Under the pieces are notes generated by a model. That model searched no databases, was not told where the DNA came from, and was given only the letters and a program-made list of their open reading frames with translations. A program made the position numbers and the translations under genes. DNA of 64,000 bases, taken from Rugamonas violacea (GTDB lineage: Bacteria; Pseudomonadota; Gammaproteobacteria; Burkholderiales; Burkholderiaceae_D). This document shows positions 38,497 to 46,362 of the stretch, piece by piece. The DNA is taken from contig NZ_JAEMNU010000113.1 of the NCBI RefSeq assembly GCF_016461825.1, positions 180,984-244,983 of the forward strand. Direction: 5' to 3'. Position 1 is the stretch's first letter. Every line of letters begins with the position of its first letter.

Positions 38497-38921
38497 GGCG
38501 AATCGAGCGTGCGCAAGGCGATGTTGACCAAGCCTTCGAACTGACACAATTCCACCACCCGGACCACATGCTGGTAGGACGCGCGGCGGTCGCCATCGAT
38601 GCGCACCCGGCGCGTCGGGCGGGCCGCCGCTTCCGCCCGCAGCAGCTCATGCAGCGCCTGCGCCGAAACCAGCGTTGCCGCCACATAGACTTTACCGTCG
38701 CGCGCCACCGTCAACACCAGCGGCGCGCTGGACTGCTCGCCGGCGTCTAGCGAAAAGTCGGCCGCAGGCAGGACGATCGGCAGCTCCTTCTGTTTGCGGT
38801 GCATCTCCTGTTGCTTGAACGAGGTGGCCACCATGAAAAACATCAGCAGGAAAAAAATGCAATCAATCAGCGCCACCAGGCTGATTTCCGGCTGCTCTTC
38901 GTCCCCCAGGTCAATGCGCAT
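38493..38921 (-). CDS. exbD: ExbD/TolR-family proton-channel subunit, 142 aa
   Basis: A short cytoplasmic N-terminus is followed by one transmembrane helix, ALIDCIFFLLMFFMVATSF, with the essential membrane aspartate at residue 20, and a periplasmic domain rich in short strands (LVLTVARDGKVYVA, RRVRIDGDRRASYQHVVRVVELC), all standard for ExbD. With ExbB it forms the proton-driven motor that energises outer-membrane receptors. The start at 38921 overlaps the exbB 3' end by 11 bp, and its stop overlaps the next start by ATGA, so the three are tightly coupled. It could drive the nearby TonB receptor through the downstream jelly-roll protein or a TonB encoded elsewhere. Confidence 0.92.
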   Translation of the reverse strand: MRIDLGDEEQPEISLVALIDCIFFLLMFFMVATSFKQQEMHRKQKELPIVLPAADFSLDAGEQSSAPLVLTVARDGKVYVAATLVSAQALHELLRAEAAARPTRRVRIDGDRRASYQHVVRVVELCQFEGLVNIALRTLDSP

Positions 38922-39639
38922 GCGGCACCGCCTGCAACACCATGCCTTGCGCGCCGCCGCGCTCAAACGCCTCGGCCGCCGCCTGCAGGCGCTGGATGGC
39001 CTGTTCCAGCGCCAGTCCCAGTGCGGCGACGCGGTTCTTGAAGTAATGGTGCAGACATAGGGCCGGCAGCGCCAGCGCCAGCCCGGCCGCCGTGTTTATC
39101 AGCGCCTTGGAAATGCCGCCCGCCAGCAACGCGGGATCGCCCATGGCGCCGGAGAATGCGATCACGTGGAACGACTCGATCATCCCGATCACCGTTCCCA
39201 GCAAGCCAACAATGGGGGCGATGGTGGCCACCGCTCCCAGCAGGTAAGCCTTGTGCTGGTGGGCGCGCAATTCCAGTGATGCCAATGCGGCCGCGCCCTC
39301 GCCCGCCGCAGCCGGCGCCGCGCCACGGCGCGCCAACAGGTAGACGATCATGCGCGCCAGCGTGCTGTCGGCATCGGCCACCCGCGCCTGCAATTCCTCG
39401 AACTGCCCGGCCCGCCACAGCGCCAGCGCCTCCTCCAGCAGGGCGTCCGGTGCGATGCGATTGTTGCGCAAATGCAGCAGCCGCTCTATCGCCACCGCCA
39501 GCGTCAGCAACGACATCACGCCGATGACGATGATCCCCACGCCGCCGTGGGCCAGTTGGCCGACCATGTCCTGCGCTTGCGCCGACGTGGCCGCGGCTGC
39601 GGTCGCGCTGAGGGTGAAAAACCGCAAGGCAATCTTCAT
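38911..39639 (-). CDS. exbB: ExbB/TolQ-family proton-channel subunit, 242 aa
   Basis: An N-terminal signal sequence (KIALRFFTLSATAAAATSAQAQ) precedes three transmembrane helices: GVGIIVIGVMSLLTLAVAI, AYLLGAVATIAPIVGLLGTVIGMI and ALINTAAGLALALPALCL. The signature GLLGTVIGMIESF and the segment ISKALINTAAGLALALPAL identify the MotA/TolQ/ExbB channel family. It is the first gene of the exbB-exbD-jelly-roll-M28-mbtH group. The start MKIALRF was chosen over an upstream frame extension because it begins the signal peptide; the ribosome site is weak. It is divergent from the gene at 39838. Confidence 0.92.
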   Translation of the reverse strand: MKIALRFFTLSATAAAATSAQAQDMVGQLAHGGVGIIVIGVMSLLTLAVAIERLLHLRNNRIAPDALLEEALALWRAGQFEELQARVADADSTLARMIVYLLARRGAAPAAAGEGAAALASLELRAHQHKAYLLGAVATIAPIVGLLGTVIGMIESFHVIAFSGAMGDPALLAGGISKALINTAAGLALALPALCLHHYFKNRVAALGLALEQAIQRLQAAAEAFERGGAQGMVLQAVPHAH

Positions 39640-39740
39640 CGGGCGTTCCAATATACACAAGGTTGCGAAATTTTCAATCCGGTTAGCCTAACAGATTCCG
39701 CCAGGCATGACACGGCGCCCCATCGCTTTTTTTTGCAATA

Positions 39741-39768
39741 TTGACAAAATAAATAGTCAAGGTACACT
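39741..39768 (+). promoter_or_regulatory. Sigma-70-like promoter for the gene at 39838, containing TTGAC-N10-GTCAA
   Basis: TTGACA (39741-39746) and TACACT (39763-39768) are separated by 16 bp in the divergent region 39640-39837. The -35 box is the left arm of an inverted repeat, TTGAC (39741-39745) and GTCAA (39756-39760), which could be an operator. Expected transcription starts about 60 bp before the gene. Confidence 0.5.
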
Positions 39769-39837
39769 CGCGATTTTCCGGTCCCGGCGCCGGTGCCAAT
39801 CTGCCGCACGGTTCCACCATAACGACAAGGCCGGCCA

Positions 39838-40815
39838 ATGAGACTGCCAGTAGCGCAACCCTGCGTCATCTCGTATCTGCACCATGCGAATTACCTGGCG
39901 GTCGCGGAAACCGACCCGCGCTGCCGCGACCACCTGGTCAATTATTTTTATCAGTTGCATACGCGCCACAATAACGCGCCCGGCGTCGGGCCGGAACAGC
40001 TGGTCGATTTCCACAGCCCGGACGGCATGTATCCACGCTATCCCTTCGTCTCCAATGCCTACCTGGGGGCGCCCCTGCTGCAGCGCTTGGGCGGCGGCAT
40101 CGTCGAACAGGCTTGCGCCATATTGGACAACGGCGCCTATATCGAGGCCACCCTCGATGAATTTTTTCTGCGCGAAAAAAACGCTTACCAGAGCCAGTAC
40201 TATCCCCATCCGAATCTGCTGTTCGGCTATTCGGCGGAGTCCCGGGTGTTCCATGCGCTGGGTTTTAACCGCGCCATGGCCTACACCGAATATGCCATCG
40301 GCTACGACGAAATGCGCCAGGCGTGGAACCAGCGCATGGGGCTGTCGATCCTGAGCCTGGCGCCGACCGGCGACTACCTGAACACCCAGCCGTTCAATCC
40401 GGCGCTGGTAAGGACCTGCCTGCAAGACTTCCTGGCCGCGCGCAACAGCTTCCTCAGTTACGACCCGCCCGGTAGCGTCTTCGGTCGCGCCACCTATGCC
40501 GAGGCGGTGGCCATGGTGGAGCGCAAGAATGGCGCGGCCATCGATATCCGCCCGTGGTGCGTGTTTCACGAACACAAGCGCCGCCTGCTGGCGCTGCATG
40601 AGTTCCTCTGCGACGGGCGAGAACGCCAGCCCGCCGCTGGCACGGCAGCGCTTCTGCTGCAGCTGGTCGGCCATTTCCATCAGCTGCGCAATCACTTGCT
40701 GGAAGCCTGCTGGAGCGGCGCGCAGGTCAAGCGCGCCGCGCTGGAAAAAAATGTCGGACGCATCGAAGCGATCGAAGAAGAAGCGATCGGCGCGCTGATT
40801 GCCGCGCTGGACTGA
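39838..40815 (+). CDS. Unknown protein, possible BtrH-like papain-fold relative, 325 aa
   Basis: No family is recognised with certainty. There is no signal peptide or transmembrane segment, so it is probably cytoplasmic. An N-terminal cysteine lies in QPCVISYLHH. The middle (residues ~100-160: DEFFLREKNAYQSQYYPHPNLLFGYSAESRVFHALGF) resembles the pattern of BtrH N-terminal-like domains, where a DxF/Y segment is followed by a His and a GYD/GYS strand. The C-terminal ~100 residues are helical. The gene is first in a plus-strand group with the orphan NRPS module 20 bp downstream and the GH13 enzyme. The minus-strand protein at 45213-46334 has a similar overall plan. Function unknown; the family comparison is tentative. 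Confidence 0.7.
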   Translation: MRLPVAQPCVISYLHHANYLAVAETDPRCRDHLVNYFYQLHTRHNNAPGVGPEQLVDFHSPDGMYPRYPFVSNAYLGAPLLQRLGGGIVEQACAILDNGAYIEATLDEFFLREKNAYQSQYYPHPNLLFGYSAESRVFHALGFNRAMAYTEYAIGYDEMRQAWNQRMGLSILSLAPTGDYLNTQPFNPALVRTCLQDFLAARNSFLSYDPPGSVFGRATYAEAVAMVERKNGAAIDIRPWCVFHEHKRRLLALHEFLCDGRERQPAAGTAALLLQLVGHFHQLRNHLLEACWSGAQVKRAALEKNVGRIEAIEEEAIGALIAALD

Positions 40816-40834
40816 ACCCTGCCACAGGATCCCG

Positions 40835-43582
40835 ATGAACCTTCCTCACTTGCTGCAATGCGCACGACGAGCCGGCTGGCGGCCCCGCACAGATGGCGCC
40901 AATTTTGCTGTCATCGCCGATATGGCCCTGCGCCGCCGGCTAGAACAGGCCGGCGCGCAGATCGAAGACATCCTGGCCTGCCCCGCGGCGGCGCACCGCG
41001 CGCCGCCCGCGACGCCGGCCGCAGACGCCGCGACGCCAGTCCACCCCACCCTGCCGTTCGACCATCCGCCCGGCGCGCCGGCCGCGCCGGCCCATCATGG
41101 CTTCACCATCGGCGCCGATCTGAGCGCCGCCTTGCGCGGACTCGGCGCTGGCGACGCACTGCCGCTGCTGGCGGCCTGCCGGCTGTTGCTGTCCCATTAC
41201 GACAGCGCCCGCACCATCGTGCTGGCCATGCCGGTGTATGGCGCGGCAGACGCCGACTGGCCCCATGGCGCGCGCGCGCCGGTGGCGCTGGCCTGGCGCA
41301 GCGCCACGCTGGAGCGCAGCGACGACTGCCACGCGCTGCTGCGGCGGCCATTGGGCGCCGTCGCGGCCGATGGCGCGGCCAATGGGGCGGCCAATGGGGC
41401 GGCCAATGGGGTCGCCGCCATGCTGCTGGACCTGCCAGGTTTGCTACCCGATGTCGCTGGCGCGGACGCCGCACCGCCCTCGCCCGCCACCTCGCCCGAC
41501 ACCGCCTCCGGCGCCCAACTGGCGCTGCGCATGGTGCCCGGCGCCAGCTGCCTGTACGCCTGCTTCGAATATGACAGCGCCCGCTTCAGCGCCGACACCG
41601 TGGCGCGCCTAGCCACGCAGCTGCAAGTACTGCTGGCCGCGCTGTGCCAAACGCCTGGCCGCAATGTGCACGAACACTGGCTGCTGGATGCGCAACAGCA
41701 GTGCCAGCTGGCCGCCTGGAACGCGACGGCGGCCGTCATGCCGGTGGCCGATGTCCATGCCGCGTTCGCCCGGCAAGCGCGCCGCACGCCGCACGCCGCC
41801 GCGCTTCGCTGGGCCGGAACGAGCATCAGTTACGCCGAACTGGAACAGCGTGCCAGCCTGCTGGCGCAGCGGCTGCGCCAAGCCGGCGTGGCGGCCGAAT
41901 CGATCGTCGGCGTGTGCCTCGAACGCGGACCGTGGCTGCCGATCGCCCTGCTTGCCATCCTCGCGGTGGGCGGCGTGTATTTCCCGCTCGACCCGTCCTA
42001 CCCGCCGCAGCGCCTGCGCCTGATGCTGGACGATGCCGCCCCAGTCCTGGTGCTGAGTGAGAGTGGCGTCCTGGCGCGGCAGGGCGCCACCAGCGCCGGC
42101 TGGCGCGATCTGGAACAAGCCTGGCCCCTGCCGGCGCTCGCGCTCACTCCCGAGCCGCAGAAAACCGCCGCGCTCACGGCGCCGGACCGGCTGGCCTACC
42201 TGGTCTACACCTCGGGCTCGACCGGCCGGCCCAAGGGCGTGGCCGGCACGATGAAGGCGCTGGCAAACCGGCTGGACTGGATGCACGGGCGCTTTCCATG
42301 CCAGGTCGGCGAGCGCTGCGCGCAAAAAACCTCGATCGGCTTTATCGATTCGCTCACCGAAGTGCTGACACCCTTGCTGGCCGGCGGCACGCTGTCCATC
42401 CTGGCGGCGCACCAGACCCAAGACACCGACGCGCTGTGGGAGGCGCTGCAAACAGAACGCATCGAACGGCTGGTGCTGGTGCCGTCGCTGCTGCGCGCAA
42501 TGCTCGACAGCGCTCCGGCGCCGCTGAGCCACAGCCTGAAGCTAATCGTCAGCAGCGGCGAGGCGCTGCCGCCGCCGCTGGCGCAGCAGGCGCTGCGGCG
42601 CCTGCCCGGCGTCACCCTGCTGAATTTGTACGGTTCGTCCGAAGTGGCCGGCGACGTCAGTTTCCATCCCTGCCAGCCGGGCGCGGCCAGCGTGCCACTG
42701 GGCCGCCCCGTCGCCAACACGGCGCTGTACCTGCTCGACGAGCAATTGCGCCCAGTGCCACCCGGCGCCCAAGGCGAGCTGTACGTGGCCGGCGCACATC
42801 TGGCGCGCGGCTACCTGAACCGCCCCGGACTGACCGCCGAGCGCTTCATCGCCGCCCCCTTCCACTTGCCGTTCGCCGGCGCCGGCGCACGCCTGTACCG
42901 CACCGGCGATCTGGCGCGCCAGCACGCCGACGGCAGCATCGAGTTCTGCGGCCGCCAGGACAGCCAGGTCAAGGTCAACGGCGTGCGCATCGAACTGGGC
43001 GAGATCGAGAGCGCCCTGTCCGCCCTGCCGGGCGTGCGCCAGGCGCTGGTGCTTGCCCATGCCGATGCGCGCCACGGCGTCCAGCTGACCGCCTATGCCG
43101 CCATGGCCGGCGACGGTGATGGCGGCGATGACGGCGGTGGCGGTGGCGGTGGCGACGGCAACGGCGGTGGCGCCGCGCGGCTGCGCGCGCAGTTGGCTGA
43201 GCGCCTGCCGGGCCATATGCTGCCGGCCCACTTCATCATCCTGCAACGCCTGCCGTTGCTAGCGAATGGAAAAATCGACCGCTTGGCGCTGCCCGCGCCA
43301 TCCGCCGACGGCGTGCCCTACGCGGCGCCGCGCAACGACGACGAAGCATGGCTGGCCGGCTTGTGGGCGCAAACCTTGGGCCGCGACCGGATCGGCGTCG
43401 ACGACGATTTTTTCGCCTTGGGCGGACACTCACTGCTGGCCATGCAAATGCTGGGTAAGATCCGCCAGCGCGGCCGCACTGCCACCCTGCACACACTATT
43501 CGAAGCGCCCACCGTGGCGCGCCTGGCGGCCGCCCTCAACACGAGCGCCAGCGCGCCGCACACCTTGCTGCAATGGGACTGA
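40835..43582 (+). CDS. Orphan NRPS module: docking-like N-terminus, half C domain, beta-alanine-like A, PCP, 915 aa
   Basis: The start at 40835 has AGGA seven bases upstream. Residues 1-50 resemble TubC-type docking domains. Residues ~87-300 align only with the C-terminal half of a condensation domain (compare LPLLAACRLLLSHY with the usual VLLAGWSALLARL); the half carrying HHxxxDG is absent. The A domain (~315-820) has TSGSTGRPKG at ~458. The PCP has DDDFFALGGHSLL at ~863. At the position of the usual Asp235 the sequence reads I-D (GFIDSLTEVL), and I read the code as I-D-T-V-V-S-L-G-D. This fits the VDxVISxGD pattern recorded for beta-alanine rather than alpha-amino acids. A Gly/Asp repeat stretch lies near residues 758-780. 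The protein probably activates and holds a beta-amino acid for transfer in trans. There is no TE. Confidence 0.88.
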   Translation: MNLPHLLQCARRAGWRPRTDGANFAVIADMALRRRLEQAGAQIEDILACPAAAHRAPPATPAADAATPVHPTLPFDHPPGAPAAPAHHGFTIGADLSAALRGLGAGDALPLLAACRLLLSHYDSARTIVLAMPVYGAADADWPHGARAPVALAWRSATLERSDDCHALLRRPLGAVAADGAANGAANGAANGVAAMLLDLPGLLPDVAGADAAPPSPATSPDTASGAQLALRMVPGASCLYACFEYDSARFSADTVARLATQLQVLLAALCQTPGRNVHEHWLLDAQQQCQLAAWNATAAVMPVADVHAAFARQARRTPHAAALRWAGTSISYAELEQRASLLAQRLRQAGVAAESIVGVCLERGPWLPIALLAILAVGGVYFPLDPSYPPQRLRLMLDDAAPVLVLSESGVLARQGATSAGWRDLEQAWPLPALALTPEPQKTAALTAPDRLAYLVYTSGSTGRPKGVAGTMKALANRLDWMHGRFPCQVGERCAQKTSIGFIDSLTEVLTPLLAGGTLSILAAHQTQDTDALWEALQTERIERLVLVPSLLRAMLDSAPAPLSHSLKLIVSSGEALPPPLAQQALRRLPGVTLLNLYGSSEVAGDVSFHPCQPGAASVPLGRPVANTALYLLDEQLRPVPPGAQGELYVAGAHLARGYLNRPGLTAERFIAAPFHLPFAGAGARLYRTGDLARQHADGSIEFCGRQDSQVKVNGVRIELGEIESALSALPGVRQALVLAHADARHGVQLTAYAAMAGDGDGGDDGGGGGGGDGNGGGAARLRAQLAERLPGHMLPAHFIILQRLPLLANGKIDRLALPAPSADGVPYAAPRNDDEAWLAGLWAQTLGRDRIGVDDDFFALGGHSLLAMQMLGKIRQRGRTATLHTLFEAPTVARLAAALNTSASAPHTLLQWD
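41374..41412 (+). repeat. 12-bp in-frame tandem repeat (GCGGCCAATGGG, three copies)
   Basis: The unit GCGGCCAATGGG repeats about three times and encodes GAAN units in the half-condensation domain of the orphan module. Copy-number change would keep the frame. Confidence 0.7.
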
Positions 43583-43587
43583 ACACC

Positions 43588-45189
43588 ATGCCTGCCAACG
43601 ATTTCGCCGACAATCCCATCGTCTACTGCCTCATCACGGACCGCTTCCACAACAGCCGTCCGGGCCGGCCGCCCAGTTACGGCCGCCTGGGCGACCCTGC
43701 CGCCTTCGGCACTTTCCACGGCGGTGATTTCGCCGGCGTGCGAGCGCGCCTGGAGGAAGGCTGGTTTTGCCGCCTGGGTGTCAACGCGCTGTGGATCAGC
43801 GCACCGTATGAACAGATCCACGGCTGGGTGCCGGGCACCAACGATGAATTCCGCCACGAGGCCTATCACGGCTACTGGCCGCTCGATTTTACGGTGCCCG
43901 ACGCCAGCTTCGGCACCGAGCAGGAGTTCCAGGCCATGGTAGACGCAGCCCACGCGCGCGGCATCAAGGTGATTCTGGACGTGGTATTGAGCCATGCCGG
44001 CTACCCCGACCTCAACACCTTCCAGCAATTCCTGCCAGGCGCGGTGCGCGCCGGCTGGGAACAGGCCGGGCCGGCCGAATTTGACGACTACCTCGACACC
44101 GCCAGCCCCGCGCTGGCCGACTGGTGGAGTCCCGACTGGGTCTGCGCCAAGCTACCCGGCTACGATCCGGGCGGCGACGATGATTTGACCCGGCTGCTGT
44201 ACGACCTGCCCAAATTCCGCACCACCGAAACCCGGCCGCTACCGCTGCCGCGCTTCCTCAAACACAAGGCCGGCACGCGCGCCGTCGAACAGCCGGGCCA
44301 GACGGTGCGCGGTTATCTGGTCGGCTGGCTGGCCGATTGGGTGCGCCGCTATGGCGTGGACGGCTTCCGCTGCGACTCGGCCAAGCATGTCGAACTGCCG
44401 GCCTGGCAAGCGCTGAAACAAGCGGCGACGCAGGCGCTGTCCGCCTGGCAAACCGATCACGGCGTCGCGCCGGTGCCGTTTTGGATGACCGGCGAAGTGT
44501 ATGGACACGGCATCGAGCGAAGCGCCTACTATGAACACGGTTTCGACAACCTGATCAATTTCGACTTCCAGCATGAGGCGCGGGCGCTGCTGGAGCAAAG
44601 CGACACGCTGGCCGGCGACAGCCTGGCGCTGTTCCGCCTCGAACGGCTGTACGCGGCCTATGCCGAGCAGTTGGCGTCGGCGCGCCACAATGTGCTGTCC
44701 TACCTGTCCTCCCACGATACCGAGTTGTTCTCGCGCGATCGACTGATTGATGGCGGCACCGTGCTATTGCTGGCGCCGGGCGGCGTGCAGATTTATTACG
44801 GCGACGAGAGCGCCCGCCCAGCCGGCATGGCCAGCCCCAGCGATCCGGTGCAGGCGACGCGCTCGGACATGAACTGGGATACGCTGGATAGCCAGGTGCT
44901 GCGCCATTGGCAATTGCTGGGCGCCTTCCGCGCCCGCCATGTGGCGCTGGCGGTTGGCCGGCACCGCCGCCTGTCCAGCACACCTTATGCATTCCACCGC
45001 CACCATGCCAAGTCGGGCGACCAGGTGGTGGTGGCCATCGGCCAGCCCGGCGACGTCACGCTCGACGTGGCCGCCATCTTTGCCGACGGCCAGGTGCTGC
45101 GCGACGCCTATACCGGCGAACGCGTGACCGTGCGCGCCGGCTGCGCCGCGCTGCGCATGGACCAAGTGCTGCTGCTGGAAGCCATCTGA
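43588..45189 (+). CDS. GH13 alpha-amylase-family enzyme, cytoplasmic, 533 aa
   Basis: All core GH13 regions are present: DVVLSHAG (~131-138), DGFRCDSAKHV with the nucleophile Asp (~263), MTGEVYGHG with the acid/base Glu (~303) and LSSHDTELF with the third Asp (~377). The N-terminus (NPIVYCLITDRFHNS) has no signal peptide, so it acts inside the cell. Family members hydrolyse or transfer alpha-1,4 glucosidic bonds. The ATG at 43588 is five bases after the NRPS stop; an ATG at 43573 overlaps the NRPS end by 10 bp and is an alternative. In either case it is translationally coupled to the orphan NRPS module, an odd partner for such an enzyme. It may use maltodextrins or trim a glycosylated product; the glycosyltransferase at 59844 may be a partner. 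Substrate unknown. Confidence 0.9.
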   Translation: MPANDFADNPIVYCLITDRFHNSRPGRPPSYGRLGDPAAFGTFHGGDFAGVRARLEEGWFCRLGVNALWISAPYEQIHGWVPGTNDEFRHEAYHGYWPLDFTVPDASFGTEQEFQAMVDAAHARGIKVILDVVLSHAGYPDLNTFQQFLPGAVRAGWEQAGPAEFDDYLDTASPALADWWSPDWVCAKLPGYDPGGDDDLTRLLYDLPKFRTTETRPLPLPRFLKHKAGTRAVEQPGQTVRGYLVGWLADWVRRYGVDGFRCDSAKHVELPAWQALKQAATQALSAWQTDHGVAPVPFWMTGEVYGHGIERSAYYEHGFDNLINFDFQHEARALLEQSDTLAGDSLALFRLERLYAAYAEQLASARHNVLSYLSSHDTELFSRDRLIDGGTVLLLAPGGVQIYYGDESARPAGMASPSDPVQATRSDMNWDTLDSQVLRHWQLLGAFRARHVALAVGRHRRLSSTPYAFHRHHAKSGDQVVVAIGQPGDVTLDVAAIFADGQVLRDAYTGERVTVRAGCAALRMDQVLLLEAI

Positions 45190-45190
45190 C

Positions 45191-45208
45191 GGCGCGGTGC
45201 CCGGCGCC
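45191..45208. terminator. Short GC hairpin between convergent genes
   Basis: GGCGC (45191-45195) and GCGCC (45204-45208) pair around an eight-base loop in the 23 bp between the GH13 stop and the stop of the minus-strand unknown gene. There is no T-run, so this is weak support for a terminator. Confidence 0.25.
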
Positions 45209-45212
45209 GCAC

Positions 45213-46334
45213 TTATTCGAACTGGGCCAGCAACTCCCGCAACAGGGCCAGTTCGGCGGCGCGGATCGGTGCCAGCAAGGCCTGGCCGGCCGCCGGGCCG
45301 CTGCGCAGTTTGATATTCACCAGCGCTTTCCAGTCATCGGCCAAGGCGCGCGCCTGCAGTTGCAGCGCACGTTGCGGCACCTCATGCCCATGCACCTGCG
45401 CCGCCAGCGCCGCCGCGCAGACATACAAGATGGACTGGCTGTTCAGGTAGGCCAGCACCAGGCCGGCCGCCTCGTCGGCGCCTAGCTGGGCGGTCAGGCT
45501 GGCATGGATATGCAGCACGGCACTCAGCTTGGCGTCCATCAGCGCATCGATGGCCTCCAATGCCTGCAACAGGTGCGCGCGCAACGCCGCCGCCACTTCC
45601 GGCAGCGCCGCCGCTTGCCTTCCCGGTATGCGCGACATGACTTGCAAATCGCCCGACGGTCGCCCGCCGCCGCCGGGACCATGCAAACGGTGGTAATACT
45701 GGACGCTCAGCGCGTGTTCGTAATAATTGCAGTGCACATCGCCCAGTAAATCGGTCAGCGCTTCGCTCTGCGCATGGGCCGGATCGAACAGCAAGGCGGG
45801 GATCGGCGTCGCTTCCTGTGCGCCGTCGCGGCGCAGGCGGATATTTTTCCCGACGAAGCAATTGACTTTTTTTACGAACGGCAGCAACTGGGTATTCCCG
45901 AACAGCACCAGGTTGCCGCTGGCTTCGTGGCAGCCTTTCACCACCAACAGGTCCAAGCCATGCAAGCCATTGATGGCGTGCGACACAAAGAAGTTCTTCA
46001 TGGCCGGCACCAGCACGGGATGGCCTTGCCGCACATGGGATGCCATTTGCGCCAGCAAGTCTTCCTGCGCCGGCTGCGCGCTCAGGCGCAAGCCCAGCCA
46101 GCGCTCCAGCACCTGTTCTTCGAAAATATCCAGGTAGGCGATCGCCGAGGGCCGCAAATCCGGCCGCGCCAGCGGGTAGTGCAAGCCGGCGTAATACATC
46201 GCCATCAAAATGTCGAAATGCAGCGGGCCGAAGGCATTGCAAGCGTGCGCCCGGGCCAGCTGCTGGCAGTACAGGCCATCATGCGCATAGGTCAGCCCGT
46301 TGACCAGGGGATGGATACTGTCGATTTCTATCAT
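45213..46334 (-). CDS. Unknown protein downstream of NRPS, possible BtrH-like papain-fold relative, 373 aa
   Basis: Not recognised. It has no signal peptide or clear transmembrane helix. A Cys-containing N-terminus (residues ~27-45: LARAHACNAFGPLHFDILMAMYYAG) and a central HPVLVPAMKNFFVSHAINGLHGLDLLVVKG stretch are reminiscent of cysteine-peptidase-fold or BtrH-N-like domains. A helical C-terminal half follows. The start at 46334 has AAGGA seven bases upstream and lies 28 bp after the stop of the four-module NRPS, so the two genes are probably co-transcribed. The overall plan is like that of the 325-aa protein at 39838, suggesting a distant pair. A role in modifying or off-loading the carrier-bound peptide would fit the position but is not shown by the sequence. 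Confidence 0.75.
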   Translation of the reverse strand: MIEIDSIHPLVNGLTYAHDGLYCQQLARAHACNAFGPLHFDILMAMYYAGLHYPLARPDLRPSAIAYLDIFEEQVLERWLGLRLSAQPAQEDLLAQMASHVRQGHPVLVPAMKNFFVSHAINGLHGLDLLVVKGCHEASGNLVLFGNTQLLPFVKKVNCFVGKNIRLRRDGAQEATPIPALLFDPAHAQSEALTDLLGDVHCNYYEHALSVQYYHRLHGPGGGGRPSGDLQVMSRIPGRQAAALPEVAAALRAHLLQALEAIDALMDAKLSAVLHIHASLTAQLGADEAAGLVLAYLNSQSILYVCAAALAAQVHGHEVPQRALQLQARALADDWKALVNIKLRSGPAAGQALLAPIRAAELALLRELLAQFE

Positions 46335-46362
46335 GGGTTTTCCTTGTCAGCTGGCCCGGGGC

